Origin: Betaproteobacteria bacterium
GTDB lineage: Bacteria > Pseudomonadota > Gammaproteobacteria > Burkholderiales > Ferrovaceae
DNA: 64,000 bases
Assembly (NCBI GenBank): GCA_028866015.1
Contig: JAGWIW010000003.1
Span: forward strand, 53,608-117,607
Direction: 5' to 3'
Shown here: in pieces, positions 1 to 11,248 of the stretch
Numbering within the stretch: position 1 is the first letter of the stretch
Layout of the letters: the number at the start of each line of letters is the position of its first letter
Position numbers and translations under genes: made by a program
Notes under the pieces: model-generated
What the model was told of the DNA's origin: nothing
The model's input: the letters and a program-made list of their open reading frames with translations, nothing else
Database searches by the model: none

Positions 1-221
1 TCCGACAGCCAATCGGCATCATTGACCACGCGCCAGACCTGGAAGGAGGTGAAGTCGCCAGTCTCGCGGTCGATCTTGACCCGCACGTCGATATCGTCCT
101 CGCCGTGCTTTTTACGGGTTGCCGATGCCAATGCCAGTTCCAGCGCGACGAAAACGATGTCGGGGTCGACATTTTTCTCGCGGGCCAGCGCATCCACCAG
201 CATGAGCACTTCCTTACTCAT
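1..221 (-). CDS. nusA: Transcription termination/antitermination factor NusA (N-terminal part, cut by window edge)
   Basis: The first 73 codons read leftward from an ATG at 221 and run off the window edge. The protein begins MSKEVLMLVDALAREKNV and continues into the NusA N-terminal RNA-polymerase-binding domain, including the ATRKKHG segment typical of the family. NusA modulates pausing, intrinsic termination and antitermination. It lies 11 bases downstream of rimP on the same strand, the classical rimP-nusA order, so the two are almost certainly co-transcribed. The S1 and KH RNA-binding domains lie outside the window. Confidence 0.95.
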   Translation of the reverse strand, partial: MSKEVLMLVDALAREKNVDPDIVFVALELALASATRKKHGEDDIDVRVKIDRETGDFTSFQVWRVVNDADWLS

Positions 222-232
222 AACGCCTCCAA

Positions 233-658
233 TCAAATCTCCGGTACAAGGTTGGCGCGGTCAATGCCTGCAACCTCCATTTCGATGGCCGTACCATCCA
301 CTTCCAACAGCAGCTTGCCGTCAGCCACGGACACGATGCGACCGGTAAAATTCCGCTGCCCGGCTCGCGGCACGCGCAGACGCAACTTGACATCACGTCC
401 GGCAAACCTTTCAAAATCAGCCTCTCGCTTGAGCGGCCGATCCAGCCCGGGAGATGACACTTCCAGCCGGTCGTAATCGACGCCTTCCACGGCAAACAGC
501 CGCGTCAGCTGGTTGCTGACCGCTACGCAGTCCTCGACGCCGATACCGCCGGCCTTGTCGATGAAAACCCTCAGCAAACCCCTACCTGCACGCTCGAAAT
601 CCACGAATTCGTAGCCCAGACCGGTCACGGTTTTTTCGATCAACCCTGCAACGTCCAT
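233..658 (-). CDS. rimP: Ribosome maturation factor RimP
   Basis: A 141-residue protein, the usual RimP length, needed for maturation of the 30S subunit. The start is the ATG at 658 ([11 protein letters not shown]), about 10 bases after a purine-rich GGAGAGG; the open frame continues further upstream but those residues do not resemble RimP and would run through the terminator hairpin. The N-terminal domain contains [12 protein letters not shown] and the [10 protein letters not shown] motif, the family hallmark; the C-terminal part is the Sm-like barrel with the typical RNFTGRI strand. nusA follows on the same strand. Confidence 0.95.
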   Translation of the reverse strand: MDVAGLIEKTVTGLGYEFVDFERAGRGLLRVFIDKAGGIGVEDCVAVSNQLTRLFAVEGVDYDRLEVSSPGLDRPLKREADFERFAGRDVKLRLRVPRAGQRNFTGRIVSVADGKLLLEVDGTAIEMEVAGIDRANLVPEI

Positions 659-691
659 TCCAGACCAGCCTCTCCAGCGCCGTGAACAAAT

Positions 692-713
692 AAAAAATGG
701 GCTCGAAGGCCCA
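692..713 (-). terminator. Rho-independent terminator after the M17 aminopeptidase gene
   Basis: The stem TGGGCT/AGGCCCA (698-703 with 708-713, one G-T wobble) has a 4-base loop. Read leftward it is followed by six T (complement of A 692-697), and it sits between the aminopeptidase stop (745) and the rimP start (658). A T run at 715-720 would also suit rightward transcription, so it may work in both directions. Confidence 0.7.
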
Positions 714-744
714 CTTTTTTGCAACTTTTCTATCGAGCTTATTA

Positions 745-2250
745 TTATAAGGGGTTTTTGGACCAGCTGTCCAGAAACTGCACTCCCCAATTTACCCCGA
801 AACCCGTCACATCCGTGCCCAAAGCACCCAGCCCGCCTTCATTGCTTGAAGCAGAAAGGTCCATGTGCAGCCAGGGAAGATCGCCGCGAAAGCGGGACAA
901 AAAGCGCGCGGCCAGGATATGGTCGGCCGTGCCGTCCGCAGAGCACTGCTTGACGTCCGCAATCTTGCTGTCAAGCGCCGAATCGTAGTCAGCTGCCAGC
1001 GGAAAGGGCAGCACCCGCTCTCCGGCTGCTTCTCCGGCAGCCACGGCCAGCATTGCCAGGCGCTCGTCGGTGGCGAAAATGCCGCTGTAGCGACTGCCCA
1101 ACGCCGTGTGCATGCTTCCGGTCAGGGTCGCAAAATCCAGGATGAGTTGCGGCATGCCGCGCGCCGCCAGGGTGAGGGTGTCCGCCAGGACCATACGCCC
1201 TTCGGCATCGGTATGCACGATTTCGATGGTGGTGCCGTTGAGCGCCGTCACCACATCATTCTGCTTGTAGGCGCGCGGGCTGATGTGATTCTGTGCGAGT
1301 GCCAGCCAGCAGTCCACTTCCAGGGGCAGGCGCAGGCGACTGACCGCGGAAAGGATGCCCAGCGCCACGGCCGAACCGTTCATGTCTTCATGCATGCCAT
1401 ACATATACTTGGCGGGCTTGAGATTGTGCCCGCCGGTGTCGAAACAGATGCCTTTGCCCACCAGCGCCACGTGCTTCAACGGCCTGGAGGGCTTGTAGCG
1501 CAGGCGCACGATGGCCGCATCAGGGTCCGCACTGCCTTGGGCCACGGCCACGAAAGCGCCCGCCCCCATGTCCCTGAGTCGCGCCAGAGGGTATTCGGTC
1601 ACCTGCCAATTCCGCCCACGAGCCATTGAACGGAGCAGGCGGCGGTACGCACCGGGCGTGAGGTCATTGGGTGGAATCTGCGTGAGCGTGCGCGTGAGGG
1701 TGTTGCCTTCCGCCACGGCTCGGGCGGCAGCAAGCCGGTTGGCATCCGGACGAACCCCTTGTACGACAATCTTCCGCAAAGCCGGGTGGGATTCCTTCTT
1801 TCGGGACGGCAGGGCTGCACCGTTGACCAGGGCCACGTAGATCGCAAGGCCAGCCACCGCATCTGCCTGGGGCCCCGCAATCCGCAGCCCAAGGATGGAA
1901 GGGCGCTCCTCCAGCAGGAGTCCCAGGCCTTTGCACAGCAGGGCCTGCTGCTGGAACGAGGTCTGCCCCGAGGTCAGCCAGACCCAGGAAACCAGCAGGC
2001 CATCGTCAAGCGGGACTGCCAGCGGCTTCTGCTGCAGGGACTGCGGCTTGTCACCGCGCCGGCGCAAGGCTGCCTTCAACTGGGCCAACCCCACCAGCCC
2101 GGACCCGGCCGCCTCGGGTGAATCGGTCAGCACCACCAGTGCATGGCGCACGGAAGCCGGAAAAGCCTCGGAGTGGTCTTTCCGGATTTCCAGCTCGGGC
2201 AGGGGTGCAGGGAATAAGGCGGGAACGGAAGCAGCGGTGTTGCGTGGCAT
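745..2250 (-). CDS. M17 (leucyl aminopeptidase) family metallopeptidase
   Basis: A 501-residue cytosolic di-zinc aminopeptidase of family M17, releasing N-terminal residues from peptides. The catalytic C-terminal domain is clear: [16 protein letters not shown] gives the first metal-binding Lys and Asp and the catalytic Lys, MHEDMNGSA supplies the next Asp, and [12 protein letters not shown] supplies the Asp/Glu pair and the Arg that binds the bicarbonate ion in PepA. All expected ligands are present. The N-terminal half is diverged from E. coli PepA, and NTDAEG is replaced by HTDAEG, so it belongs to an M17 subgroup distinct from classical PepA; substrate preference cannot be told. It is divergent from thyA, with only 46 bases between starts. 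Confidence 0.88.
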   Translation of the reverse strand: MPRNTAASVPALFPAPLPELEIRKDHSEAFPASVRHALVVLTDSPEAAGSGLVGLAQLKAALRRRGDKPQSLQQKPLAVPLDDGLLVSWVWLTSGQTSFQQQALLCKGLGLLLEERPSILGLRIAGPQADAVAGLAIYVALVNGAALPSRKKESHPALRKIVVQGVRPDANRLAAARAVAEGNTLTRTLTQIPPNDLTPGAYRRLLRSMARGRNWQVTEYPLARLRDMGAGAFVAVAQGSADPDAAIVRLRYKPSRPLKHVALVGKGICFDTGGHNLKPAKYMYGMHEDMNGSAVALGILSAVSRLRLPLEVDCWLALAQNHISPRAYKQNDVVTALNGTTIEIVHTDAEGRMVLADTLTLAARGMPQLILDFATLTGSMHTALGSRYSGIFATDERLAMLAVAAGEAAGERVLPFPLAADYDSALDSKIADVKQCSADGTADHILAARFLSRFRGDLPWLHMDLSASSNEGGLGALGTDVTGFGVNWGVQFLDSWSKNPL

Positions 2251-2296
2251 GGAATCACAATCCTTTGATCAGACTTGGGGATGTTATCATGCGCCC

Positions 2297-3091
2297 ATGC
2301 AACCGTACCTTCAGTTTGTTCGCGACATCCTCGACCGCGGCACCCGCAAAACCGACCGCACCGGCGTGGGCACCCTGAGCCTGTTCGGGTACCAGATGCG
2401 TTTCGATCTCCAGGCCGGATTCCCCCTGCTCACCACCAAAAAGCTGCACCTGCCATCCATCATCCACGAACTGCTGTGGTTCCTTTCGGGCGACACCAAC
2501 ATCGGTTACCTGAAGCGCCATGGCGTGAGCATCTGGGATGAATGGGCCGATGCCGAGGGGAATCTGGGCCCGGTATACGGAAAACAGTGGCGTCGCTGGG
2601 AAGCGGCTGATGGCCGCGTCATCGACCAGATGTCGCAGGTGCTGGAACAGATCCGAAAGAATCCCGACTCCCGCCGACTGATTGTGTCAGCCTGGAACGT
2701 GGGCGACGTGGAGCGCATGGCCTTGCCGCCTTGCCACCTGTTGTTCCAGTTTTACGTGGCTGAAGGCAGGCTTTCCTGCCAGCTCTACCAGCGCTCCTGC
2801 GACGTGGGGCTGGGCGTACCTTTCAACATCGCGTCCTATGCCCTGCTCACCCACCTGGTGGCTCACCAATGCGACCTTCTGCCGGGGGATTTTGTCTGGA
2901 CGGGCGGGGATTGCCATATCTACCTGAACCACGTGGAAGCGCTTCGCGAACAGCTGACTCGGACGCCCTACCCTCTGCCGCAGCTTGTATTGCTGCGCAA
3001 GCCGGCATCGCTGTACGACTACCGCTTCGAAGACATCCGCATCGACAATTACCAGGCGCACCCGCATATTCCCATGCGCGTGGCCGTCTGA
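2297..3091 (+). CDS. thyA: Thymidylate synthase
   Basis: Converts dUMP to dTMP using methylenetetrahydrofolate as carbon donor and reductant. The protein has 264 residues, exactly the E. coli ThyA length. The catalytic cysteine is Cys146 in the motif [30 protein letters not shown] (nucleotide binding) and the C-terminal [10 protein letters not shown] are also intact. The ATG at 2297 gives the canonical N-terminus [12 protein letters not shown]. No Shine-Dalgarno sequence lies at normal distance, and a possible -10 (TATCAT, 2285-2290) is so close that the mRNA may be leaderless. No folA follows; the next gene, clpA, converges. Confidence 0.97.
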   Translation: MQPYLQFVRDILDRGTRKTDRTGVGTLSLFGYQMRFDLQAGFPLLTTKKLHLPSIIHELLWFLSGDTNIGYLKRHGVSIWDEWADAEGNLGPVYGKQWRRWEAADGRVIDQMSQVLEQIRKNPDSRRLIVSAWNVGDVERMALPPCHLLFQFYVAEGRLSCQLYQRSCDVGLGVPFNIASYALLTHLVAHQCDLLPGDFVWTGGDCHIYLNHVEALREQLTRTPYPLPQLVLLRKPASLYDYRFEDIRIDNYQAHPHIPMRVAV

Positions 3092-3110
3092 AGGGAAAGC
3101 CCTCGCGCGC

Positions 3111-5372
3111 TCAGTGCACGGCTTCGGGCTTGGTTTCCTCGTCGAAACCCAGCACGATCTGGTCGTCCTCGCCCACGTCGATGGTGACCTTGCCTCCTGA
3201 AACCAGCCGCCCGAACAGCAGCTCGTCGGCCAGTGCGCGGCGGATGGTGTCCTGTATCAGGCGCGCCATGGGACGTGCCCCCATGAGCGGATCGAACCCT
3301 TTCTCCGCCAGATGGCTGCGCAGCTCGTCGGTAAAGGTGGCTTCCACGCGTTTTTCCTGCAACTGGGACTCGAGCTGCAGCAGGAATTTGTCCACCACCC
3401 GCAGGATGATCTGCTGGTCGAGTGCTGCGAAGGAAATGATGGCGTCCAGGCGGTTGCGGAACTCCGGCGTGAACATCCGCTTGATATCCACCATTTCGTC
3501 GCCCTTGCGCTCGGAAGTGACAAAGCCGATACCCGATTTGGTGAGCGCATCGGCGCCCGCGTTGGTGGTCATGACGATCACCGTGTTGCGGAAGTCCGCC
3601 TTGCGGCCGTTGTTGTCCGTAAGCGTTCCGTGATCCATCACCTGCAGCAGGATATTGAAAATGTCCGGATGCGCCTTCTCGATCTCGTCGAGCAGAAGCA
3701 CCGAATACGGATGCTTGGTGATGGCTTCGGTCAGCAAGCCGCCCTGGTCGAATCCCACATAGCCGGGAGGCGCCCCGATCAGGCGCGACACGGCATGGGG
3801 TTCCATGTATTCGGACATGTCGAAGCGGATCAGTTCCACCCCCAGAATGTAGGCAAGTTGCCGCGCCACCTCGGTTTTGCCCACGCCGGTGGGACCTGAA
3901 AACAGGAATGACCCGATCGGCTTCTGTGGGTTGCCGAGCCCGCTGCGCGCCATCTTGATGGCTGACGCCAGGGCATCGATCGCCTTGTCCTGGCCAAACA
4001 CCACCGCCTTGAGGTCTCGGTCGAGGGTCTTGAGCGCGGTACGGTCTGTATTGGACACATTGCGCGCCGGAATGCGGGCAATTTTTGCCACAATCTCCTC
4101 AACCTCCCCCTTGCCGATCAGCTTGCGCTGGCGCGACTTGGGAAGGATGCGCTGGGCAGCACCCGCTTCATCGATGACGTCAATGGCCTTGTCCGGCAGA
4201 TGGCGGTCGTTGATGAATCGGGCCGACAATTCAGCCGCGCTGGTGAGCGCAGACTCGCTGTAGCGCACGCCATGGTGGCTTTCGAAGCGGGACTTGAGTC
4301 CACGCAGGATCTGCACAGTCTCGTCGATGGTGGGTTCGACCACGTCAATTTTCTGGAAGCGGCGCGACAGCGCGTGGTCCTTTTCGAAAATGCCGCGATA
4401 CTCCGTATAGGTGGTGGCGCCGATGCAGCGCAGCGTTCCTTTGGAGAGCGCCGGCTTGAGCAGGTTGGAGGCGTCCAGCGTGCCCCCGGAAGCTGCCCCG
4501 GCTCCGATCAGCGTGTGGATCTCGTCAATGAACAGGATGCTGTTGGGGTCATCCTGCAACTGGCGCAGCACGGCCTTGAGGCGCTGTTCAAAGTCGCCGC
4601 GATACTTGGTGCCCGCCAGCAGCGCGCCCATGTCGAGGGAATAGACCGTGGATTTGGCCAGGATCTCCGGAATGTTGCCGCCGACAATGCGGGACGCCAG
4701 CCCTTCTGCAATGGCTGTCTTGCCCACGCCGGCCTCACCCACCAGGATCGGGTTGTTCTTGCGGCGGCGACAAAGTATCTGGATCACCCGTTCCACTTCC
4801 CGCTCGCGCCCGATCAAGGGATCGATTTTTCCGGCACTGACCTGCGCGTTCAGGTTGAGCGTGAAACTTTGCAGGGCGCCACTGTTCTGGCTGTCGCCTT
4901 CGCTTTCCTGGGGTTGCTCCTCCCGTGGGGTGCCCTGGGGCACCTTGGTGATGCCGTGGGCGATGTAGTTGACCATGTCGAGGCGGCTCACGCCCTGTTG
5001 GGTCAGGAAATACACGGCATGGGAATCCTTTTCCCCGAAAATGGCCACCAGCACGTTGGCACCCGTCACTTCCTTCTTGCCGGAAGACTGCACATGCAGG
5101 ATGGCGCGCTGGATGACGCGCTGGAAACCCAGGGTCGGCTGGGTATCCACGTCCCCTTCGCCTGGAACCTTGGGAGTGTGCTCACGCACGAATTCGGACA
5201 GCTCCTTGCGCAAGGCTTCGATATCCGCACCGCAGGCCCGCAGCACATCCACTGCCGATGGATTGTCCATGAGGGCGAGCAGCAGGTGCTCCACGGTAAT
5301 GAACTCGTGGCGCTTCTGGCGCGCATCGACAAAGGCCATGTGCAGGCTGACTTCAAGTTCTTGAGCAATCAT
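3111..5372 (-). CDS. clpA: ATP-dependent Clp protease ATP-binding subunit ClpA
   Basis: AAA+ unfoldase that feeds substrates to ClpP and takes N-degron substrates from ClpS. The 753-residue protein has the ClpN double repeat (about 1-145), a first AAA module with Walker A GEAGVGKT (212-219) and Walker B ILFIDE, and a second with GPTGVGKT (493-500) and VLLLDE. The loop SGIGF near residue 613 corresponds to the IGL/F tripeptide that docks on ClpP. The ATG at 5372 overlaps the clpS stop by four bases (5369-5372) and has GGAGG upstream; a longer frame exists but would extend into clpS. No clpP gene is in the window. Confidence 0.97.
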   Translation of the reverse strand: MIAQELEVSLHMAFVDARQKRHEFITVEHLLLALMDNPSAVDVLRACGADIEALRKELSEFVREHTPKVPGEGDVDTQPTLGFQRVIQRAILHVQSSGKKEVTGANVLVAIFGEKDSHAVYFLTQQGVSRLDMVNYIAHGITKVPQGTPREEQPQESEGDSQNSGALQSFTLNLNAQVSAGKIDPLIGREREVERVIQILCRRRKNNPILVGEAGVGKTAIAEGLASRIVGGNIPEILAKSTVYSLDMGALLAGTKYRGDFEQRLKAVLRQLQDDPNSILFIDEIHTLIGAGAASGGTLDASNLLKPALSKGTLRCIGATTYTEYRGIFEKDHALSRRFQKIDVVEPTIDETVQILRGLKSRFESHHGVRYSESALTSAAELSARFINDRHLPDKAIDVIDEAGAAQRILPKSRQRKLIGKGEVEEIVAKIARIPARNVSNTDRTALKTLDRDLKAVVFGQDKAIDALASAIKMARSGLGNPQKPIGSFLFSGPTGVGKTEVARQLAYILGVELIRFDMSEYMEPHAVSRLIGAPPGYVGFDQGGLLTEAITKHPYSVLLLDEIEKAHPDIFNILLQVMDHGTLTDNNGRKADFRNTVIVMTTNAGADALTKSGIGFVTSERKGDEMVDIKRMFTPEFRNRLDAIISFAALDQQIILRVVDKFLLQLESQLQEKRVEATFTDELRSHLAEKGFDPLMGARPMARLIQDTIRRALADELLFGRLVSGGKVTIDVGEDDQIVLGFDEETKPEAVH

Positions 5373-5683
5373 GTTCCGTTTTCCTCCATCACGCATTGCA
5401 GCGGATGTTGATGTTGCCTTGCATAGCTGATCACACGATCCACCTTGGTGGCTGCCACGTCACGGGGATAAACCCCGCACACCCCGCGCCCTTCAGTATG
5501 GACCTTGAGCATCACCCGGGTGGCTGCTTCCCGCTCCAGGGCAAAAAATTCCTGGAGCACCTGCACCACAAACTCCATGGGCGTGAAATCGTCGTTCAGC
5601 AGTACGACATTGAAAAGAGACGGCGGTTTCGTCTTGGCTCGCTCTTTTTCGAGGACGGGTTCTGCTGGATTTCTTGCTGTCAT
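5369..5683 (-). CDS. clpS: ATP-dependent Clp protease adaptor ClpS
   Basis: A 104-residue adaptor delivering N-degron substrates to ClpA. The core [13 protein letters not shown] carries the Asn-Asp-Asp pocket that reads the N-terminal amino group of substrates, and [20 protein letters not shown] is the typical second half of the domain; the first 25 residues form the flexible tail. It is the first gene of a two-gene operon and overlaps clpA by ATGA, so the two are translationally coupled. Confidence 0.96.
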   Translation of the reverse strand: MTARNPAEPVLEKERAKTKPPSLFNVVLLNDDFTPMEFVVQVLQEFFALEREAATRVMLKVHTEGRGVCGVYPRDVAATKVDRVISYARQHQHPLQCVMEENGT

Positions 5684-5827
5684 GAACTGGTGCGTGCCTA
5701 ACCGGATATCGACTTCGATCAGAAATGCTTGATCTCAGCTTTCAGTCTAATCATTTCTCGTTTTTTGGCAAGGGCCGGCCCCGTGCAGGCCTGTTTTCCA
5801 CCCCACCGATAAATTCACCTTAACTAC

Positions 5828-5857
5828 TTGACTTTACCCGCAAAAGTCGCGTAAAAG
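5828..5857 (+). promoter_or_regulatory. Candidate promoter and long 5' leader of the cold-shock gene
   Basis: TTGACT (5828-5833) and TAAAAG (5852-5857) are 18 bases apart. Transcription from about 5864 would leave roughly 109 untranslated bases before the cold-shock start codon at 5973. Long structured leaders are known in csp mRNAs, where they act as temperature-sensing elements; whether this leader folds that way was not computed. Confidence 0.45.
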
Positions 5858-5972
5858 ATGTTCTGGCGTTTGGTTCAAGATGTCTGCATCACCGGTTTCC
5901 CCCGTTTGCTGGCCTTGAAACTCAAACCGTTCCGGGTGTAACAGGCCCATTTCAATGACAGGAAAGCAAACA

Positions 5973-6176
5973 ATGGCAACAGGCACAGTCAAGTGGTTCA
6001 ACGATTCCAAGGGTTACGGCTTTATCACCCCTGACGATGGTAGCGAAGACCTTTTCGCCCACTTCTCGGCAATCCAGATGGGTGGTTTCAAAACCCTGAA
6101 GGAAGGTCAAAAGGTCAGTTTCGAAGTCACGCAAGGCCCCAAGGGCAAGCAGGCTTCCAACATCCAATCTTCATAA
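5973..6176 (+). CDS. Cold-shock protein, CspA family
   Basis: A 67-residue single cold-shock domain, a single-stranded nucleic-acid chaperone. RNP1 (KGYGFITP) and RNP2 (LFAHFS) are both intact, with the usual start [11 protein letters not shown]. An in-frame ATG 18 bases upstream (5955) is unlikely because family members begin at MATGTVKWF and an AGGA element sits 9 bases before 5973. The gene stands alone, with its own candidate promoter and a strong terminator directly after it. It cannot be told from sequence whether it is cold-induced or constitutive. Confidence 0.95.
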   Translation: MATGTVKWFNDSKGYGFITPDDGSEDLFAHFSAIQMGGFKTLKEGQKVSFEVTQGPKGKQASNIQSS

Positions 6177-6216
6177 TACATTGCATTACGCGGATTCACC
6201 TCCGCGGGGTGCCCTG

Positions 6217-6246
6217 AAAAACCCCTGCTTTTGCAGGGGTTTTTTT
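6217..6246. terminator. Bidirectional intrinsic terminator between csp and icd
   Basis: A perfect 7-bp stem CCCCTGC/GCAGGGG (6222-6228 and 6233-6239) with a TTTT loop is followed by seven T on the plus strand (6240-6246) and preceded by five A (6217-6221), which give a T run for leftward transcription. It can therefore end both the cold-shock gene and the convergent icd gene. Confidence 0.9.
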
Positions 6247-6259
6247 ATTCAGCAACGGC

Positions 6260-7498
<1,239 letters not shown>

Positions 7499-7530
7499 GA
7501 TGTTCAATACCTCCCTAAAAAAACGCTTGT

Positions 7531-7560
7531 GTCATATGTCTTATATATGATATACCATTT
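7531..7560. promoter_or_regulatory. AT-rich control segment between icd and rraA-aceA
   Basis: This strongly AT-rich block inside GC-rich sequence lies between divergent starts. It contains TCATAT (7532-7537) and ATATGA (7545-7550) as an inverted repeat with a 7-base spacer, several TATA-type hexamers on both strands, and a CATATG palindrome. It is the natural place for opposing promoters and a regulator of the isocitrate branch point. No specific regulator's consensus could be matched. Confidence 0.35.
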
Positions 7561-7616
7561 GCCATGCCCCGGGGAATCTGTTTTTTTCCCCACCCCCAAT
7601 TCCGTTGGAGCCCGCC

Positions 7617-8102
7617 ATGGCCCAGAAAACTGCGGATCTCTGCGATCAACTGGGCGACGCTGCTGCCGTCGCCGATCCCGTGCTGGCCAATTATGGTGGC
7701 ATGAGCGCATTTGGCGGGCAAATTGCCACGGTCAAAGTATTTGAGGACAACTCTCTGGTACGCGCCGCCCTGGAAACCCCGGGGTTCGGGCGTGTACTCG
7801 TCATCGACGGAGGCGGATCCCTCCGTTGCGCCCTGGTAGGCGACCAGCTCGCCATCCTGGGCGTCAAACATGGCTGGGCCGGCATCGTGGTCTACGGCTG
7901 CATTCGCGACTCGCAAGCGATTGCAGAACTGGACATCGGTGTGCAGGCCTTGGGCACCCATCCCCGCAGGTCCATCAAAAAAGGCGAAGGCGCAGCGGAT
8001 ATCCCCGTCACCTTTGCCGGCGTCACCTTCAGGCCAGGCGCCTGGCTGTACGCGGACGACGACGGACTCATCGTCACCGCCCAGCGCGTCAGCCCCCTCT
8101 GA
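7617..8102 (+). CDS. rraA: RraA family protein (RNase E inhibitor-like / 4-hydroxy-4-methyl-2-oxoglutarate aldolase-like)
   Basis: A 161-residue member of the RraA fold. Family motifs include [20 protein letters not shown] and [21 protein letters not shown], the Arg-Asp of which binds metal and substrate in the aldolase members. The ATG at 7617 follows GGAG by six bases. In E. coli RraA inhibits RNase E, but many close homologues in beta- and gammaproteobacteria are class II HMG/CHA aldolases that release pyruvate, and sequence alone does not separate these roles. It lies 26 bases upstream of aceA and is probably co-transcribed, which hints at a metabolic role. Confidence 0.88.
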   Translation: MAQKTADLCDQLGDAAAVADPVLANYGGMSAFGGQIATVKVFEDNSLVRAALETPGFGRVLVIDGGGSLRCALVGDQLAILGVKHGWAGIVVYGCIRDSQAIAELDIGVQALGTHPRRSIKKGEGAADIPVTFAGVTFRPGAWLYADDDGLIVTAQRVSPL

Positions 8103-8128
8103 TTCCATACCCCATTCAGGAGATTTTC

Positions 8129-9406
8129 ATGACTGTCGAACAGGAAATTGCCAAACTCAAGAAGGACTGGGCTGAAAGCCCCCGCTGGAAAGGCATTCAG
8201 CGCCCCTACAGCGCGGAAGATGTGGTTCGTCTGCGCGGCAGCCTGCAGGAAGAACACACACTGGCCCGCCGTGGAGCAGAAAAACTCTGGCACCTGTGCA
8301 CAACCGAACCCTACGTCAACACCCTGGGCGCCCTCACGGGAAATCAGGCGATGCAGCAGGTCAAGGCAGGCCTAAAGGCCATTTACCTGTCCGGATGGCA
8401 GGTGGCCGGCGACGCCAATGATTCCCTGCAAATGTACCCGGACCAGTCCCTTTACGCCGTGAGCTCCGTACCCACCGTGGTGCGCCGCATCAACAATGCC
8501 CTGCGTCGTGCCGACCAGCTGCATTGGGCTGAAGGCAATCACAGCATCGACTGGTTCGCTCCCATCGTCGCTGACGCCGAGGCCGGATTCGGGGGGGTGC
8601 TCAATGCCCACGAATTGATGAAAGCCATGATCGAGGCCGGGGCTGCCGGAGTGCATTTCGAAGACCAGCTTGCCGCGGCCAAGAAGTGTGGCCACCTGGG
8701 CGGCAAGGTCCTGGTTCCCACACAGGAAGCCGTACAGAAGCTGGTGGCGGCGCGTTTTGCCGCCGACCTGATGGGGGTGCCCACCATCCTGCTGGCACGT
8801 ACCGATGCCGAGGCCGCCACCCTCCTGACCTCGGATGTGGATCCCCGCGACCGGGTATTCTGCACGGGAGAGCGCACCGCGGAAGGGTTTTACCGGGTAC
8901 GCAATGGGCTGGAGGCTTCCATCGCGCGCGGCCTGGCCTACGCCGAAGTGGCTGACATGGTCTGGTGCGAAACGGGCAAGCCTGACCTGCAGTTTGCCCG
9001 GCAGTGGGCGGAAGCCATCCGGCGTCAGTACCCGGACAAAATGCTGGCCTATAACTGTTCCCCGTCCTTCAACTGGAAAAAGCACCTGGATGACGGCACC
9101 ATCGCCAAGTTCCAGCGCGAACTGGGCGCCATGGGGTACAAGTTCCAGTTCATCACCCTGGCTGGCTTCCATTCCCTCAACTACAGCATGTATGAACTGG
9201 CCCGGGGCTATGCCCAGGACGGCATGACTTCCTACGTGAAACTTCAGGAAGCGGAATTCTCGGCTGAAAAATACGGTTATACGGCCACCCGGCACCAACG
9301 CGAAGTGGGAACCGGCTATTTCGATGAAGTGACCCAGGTCATCCAGGGGGGTGCTTCCTCAACCACGGCCCTGGCCGGATCTACGGAAACGGAACAGTTT
9401 CATTGA
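8129..9406 (+). CDS. aceA: Isocitrate lyase
   Basis: Cleaves isocitrate to glyoxylate and succinate, the first glyoxylate-shunt step. The 425-residue length is close to the E. coli-type enzyme. The catalytic signature [13 protein letters not shown] holds the active-site cysteine; [24 protein letters not shown] and the C-terminal [14 protein letters not shown] complete the active site. The start at 8129 is preceded by AGGAG (8118-8122); the frame is open much further upstream but only as overlap with rraA. A strong terminator follows, separating it from aceB, which has its own candidate promoter. Confidence 0.97.
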   Translation: MTVEQEIAKLKKDWAESPRWKGIQRPYSAEDVVRLRGSLQEEHTLARRGAEKLWHLCTTEPYVNTLGALTGNQAMQQVKAGLKAIYLSGWQVAGDANDSLQMYPDQSLYAVSSVPTVVRRINNALRRADQLHWAEGNHSIDWFAPIVADAEAGFGGVLNAHELMKAMIEAGAAGVHFEDQLAAAKKCGHLGGKVLVPTQEAVQKLVAARFAADLMGVPTILLARTDAEAATLLTSDVDPRDRVFCTGERTAEGFYRVRNGLEASIARGLAYAEVADMVWCETGKPDLQFARQWAEAIRRQYPDKMLAYNCSPSFNWKKHLDDGTIAKFQRELGAMGYKFQFITLAGFHSLNYSMYELARGYAQDGMTSYVKLQEAEFSAEKYGYTATRHQREVGTGYFDEVTQVIQGGASSTTALAGSTETEQFH

Positions 9407-9441
9407 CTCCTTTAATGCCTTTGGCGATCCCGAAGGCTTTC

Positions 9442-9468
9442 CCGCCCCGGTTTCCGGGGCGGATTTTT
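9442..9468 (+). terminator. Intrinsic terminator after aceA
   Basis: A perfect 9-bp stem CCGCCCCGG/CCGGGGCGG (9442-9450, 9454-9462) with a TTT loop is followed by A and five T (9464-9468). It lies 35 bases after the aceA stop and before the aceB promoter candidate. Confidence 0.88.
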
Positions 9469-9480
9469 ATCTTTTGTCCT

Positions 9481-9510
9481 TTGTCTAAAGCTGACGTCCT
9501 GCGGTAATAT
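9481..9510 (+). promoter_or_regulatory. Candidate aceB promoter
   Basis: TTGTCT (9481-9486) and TAATAT (9505-9510) have an 18-base spacer and sit just after the aceA terminator. The predicted transcript would start about 28 bases before the aceB ATG. No operator was recognised. Confidence 0.5.
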
Positions 9511-9544
9511 TGCAATGCAGCATAAACAACCCCCAGAGGCTCCC

Positions 9545-11146
9545 ATGAACGCCAATTTCCGCCCCACAGGCCTGACCATCACAGGGCCGATGCACGCGGG
9601 GTTCGAGCAAATCCTGACGCCCGAGGCGCTCGAATTCCTGACCATGCTGTGCCGCACATACGAAGCCCGCCGCCAGGAACTGCTGGCCCTGCGCGAACGC
9701 CGACAGGCAGACTTTGATCGGGGAGTTCGCCCCGACTTCCTTCCCGAAACAGCCTCCATCCGCCAGCTGGACTGGCAAGTGGCGCCCTGCCCCTCCGACC
9801 TGCAGGACCGCCGGGTGGAAATCACCGGCCCCACTGACCGAAAAATGGTGATCAACGCCCTGAATTCCGGCGCCAATGTGTTCATGGCGGATTTTGAGGA
9901 TTCCACCACCCCCACCTGGGAAAACTCGGTACAGGGACAAATCAACATCCGCGATGCCGTGAACCGCACCATCGAGTACGTGAACCCGGAAGGGAAGACC
10001 TACCGCCTCAAGGAAAAACCGGCCGTACTGATGGTTCGCCCACGCGGCTGGCACCTGAACGAGAAGCATGTGCTGCTGGACGGACAGCCCATTTCCGGCG
10101 GACTTTTCGATTTCGCCCTCTACTTTTTTCACAATGCCCATGCCTTGCTGGCCCGGGGCAGCGGCCCGTACTTTTACCTGCCCAAGCTGGAAGGACACCT
10201 CGAAGCACGCCTGTGGAACGATATTTTCGTGACCGCCCAGAAGGCGCTGGGCATTCCCGTGGGCACCATCAAGGCCACTGTCCTCATCGAAACGGTGCTC
10301 GCCACCTTCGAAATGGACGAAATCCTGTACGAGCTGCGGGAGCACAGTGGCGGCCTGAATTCCGGACGCTGGGACTACATTTTCAGCTGCATCAAGAAAT
10401 TCAGGACCGACCCCGATTTCATTCTGGCCGACCGCAACCTGGTCACCATGACTTCGCCTTTCATGCGCGCCTATGCCCTGCTGCTGGTCAAGACCTGCCA
10501 CCGTCGGGGAGCCTTTGCCATGGGCGGGATGGCTGCCCAGATCCCGATCAAGAACGATCCGGCCGCCAATGAGGCAGCCCTGGCCAAAGTACGCGAAGAC
10601 AAGACCCGGGAAGCCACCGATGGCTATGACGGGACCTGGGTGGCCCACCCCGGCCTGGTTTCCGTGGCACGGGAAATTTTCGACCGCCACATGCCCACCC
10701 CGAACCAGATCGGGCGGCAACGCACGGATGTTCAGGCCACAGCAGCCGATCTGCTGGCTTTTTCCCCGCGTGCCCCCATCACGGAAGCCGGGCTTCGCAT
10801 GAACATCAACATTGGCCTTCAGTACCTGGGTTCCTGGCTGGCGGGTACGGGTTGCGTGCCCATCCATCACCTGATGGAAGACGCGGCCACCGCAGAAATT
10901 TCCCGGGCCCAGATCTGGCAGTGGATTCGCAGCCCACATGGGATCCTGGAGGATGGCCGTAAAGTCACGGTGGCGCTGTTTCGTGCCCTGCTTCCTGACG
11001 AACTGCGGAAAATCCGCGAAGAACTGGGGGAATCCCAATATGCGGCCGGTGCCTACGAGGAGGCGGCCCGCATGTTCGACACCCTCACCACCTCGGAAAG
11101 CTTCGTGGAGTTCCTGACGCTGCCCGGATATGAATTTATTCCCTGA
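9545..11146 (+). CDS. aceB: Malate synthase A
   Basis: Condenses glyoxylate with acetyl-CoA to malate, the second glyoxylate-shunt step. It has 533 residues, the length of malate synthase A rather than the approximately 720-residue G form. [14 protein letters not shown] provides the catalytic Arg region; [18 protein letters not shown] and [18 protein letters not shown] carry the Mg-binding Glu/Asp, and [17 protein letters not shown] carries the catalytic Asp. The ATG at 9545 gives [12 protein letters not shown]; an in-frame upstream ATG at 9515 lacks a ribosome site and adds no family-like residues. Confidence 0.96.
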   Translation: MNANFRPTGLTITGPMHAGFEQILTPEALEFLTMLCRTYEARRQELLALRERRQADFDRGVRPDFLPETASIRQLDWQVAPCPSDLQDRRVEITGPTDRKMVINALNSGANVFMADFEDSTTPTWENSVQGQINIRDAVNRTIEYVNPEGKTYRLKEKPAVLMVRPRGWHLNEKHVLLDGQPISGGLFDFALYFFHNAHALLARGSGPYFYLPKLEGHLEARLWNDIFVTAQKALGIPVGTIKATVLIETVLATFEMDEILYELREHSGGLNSGRWDYIFSCIKKFRTDPDFILADRNLVTMTSPFMRAYALLLVKTCHRRGAFAMGGMAAQIPIKNDPAANEAALAKVREDKTREATDGYDGTWVAHPGLVSVAREIFDRHMPTPNQIGRQRTDVQATAADLLAFSPRAPITEAGLRMNINIGLQYLGSWLAGTGCVPIHHLMEDAATAEISRAQIWQWIRSPHGILEDGRKVTVALFRALLPDELRKIREELGESQYAAGAYEEAARMFDTLTTSESFVEFLTLPGYEFIP

Positions 11147-11171
11147 ACCGGGTCAACCTGGGGCAACCTGT

Positions 11172-11200
11172 TTGCGTTACTGTCCTGCGGCGTCTAAAAT
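11172..11200 (+). promoter_or_regulatory. Sigma-70-like promoter for the small Lys/Ala-rich protein
   Basis: TTGCGT (11172-11177) and TAAAAT (11195-11200) are separated by exactly 17 bases. The predicted start, near 11207, leaves a leader of about 42 bases before the ATG at 11249. Confidence 0.65.
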
Positions 11201-11248
11201 TAGCGCCTGTTGTCTGGCTCAACTTTTGATAACCCAGAGGAATTGATC

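Noticed and set aside
4200..5411. A 403-codon plus-strand frame opposite clpA
   Set aside because: Pure shadow of clpA, without family-like sequence.
9485..11038. A 517-codon open frame antisense to aceB
   Set aside because: The malate synthase on the other strand has all catalytic motifs; the antisense product has no domain and no ribosome site.
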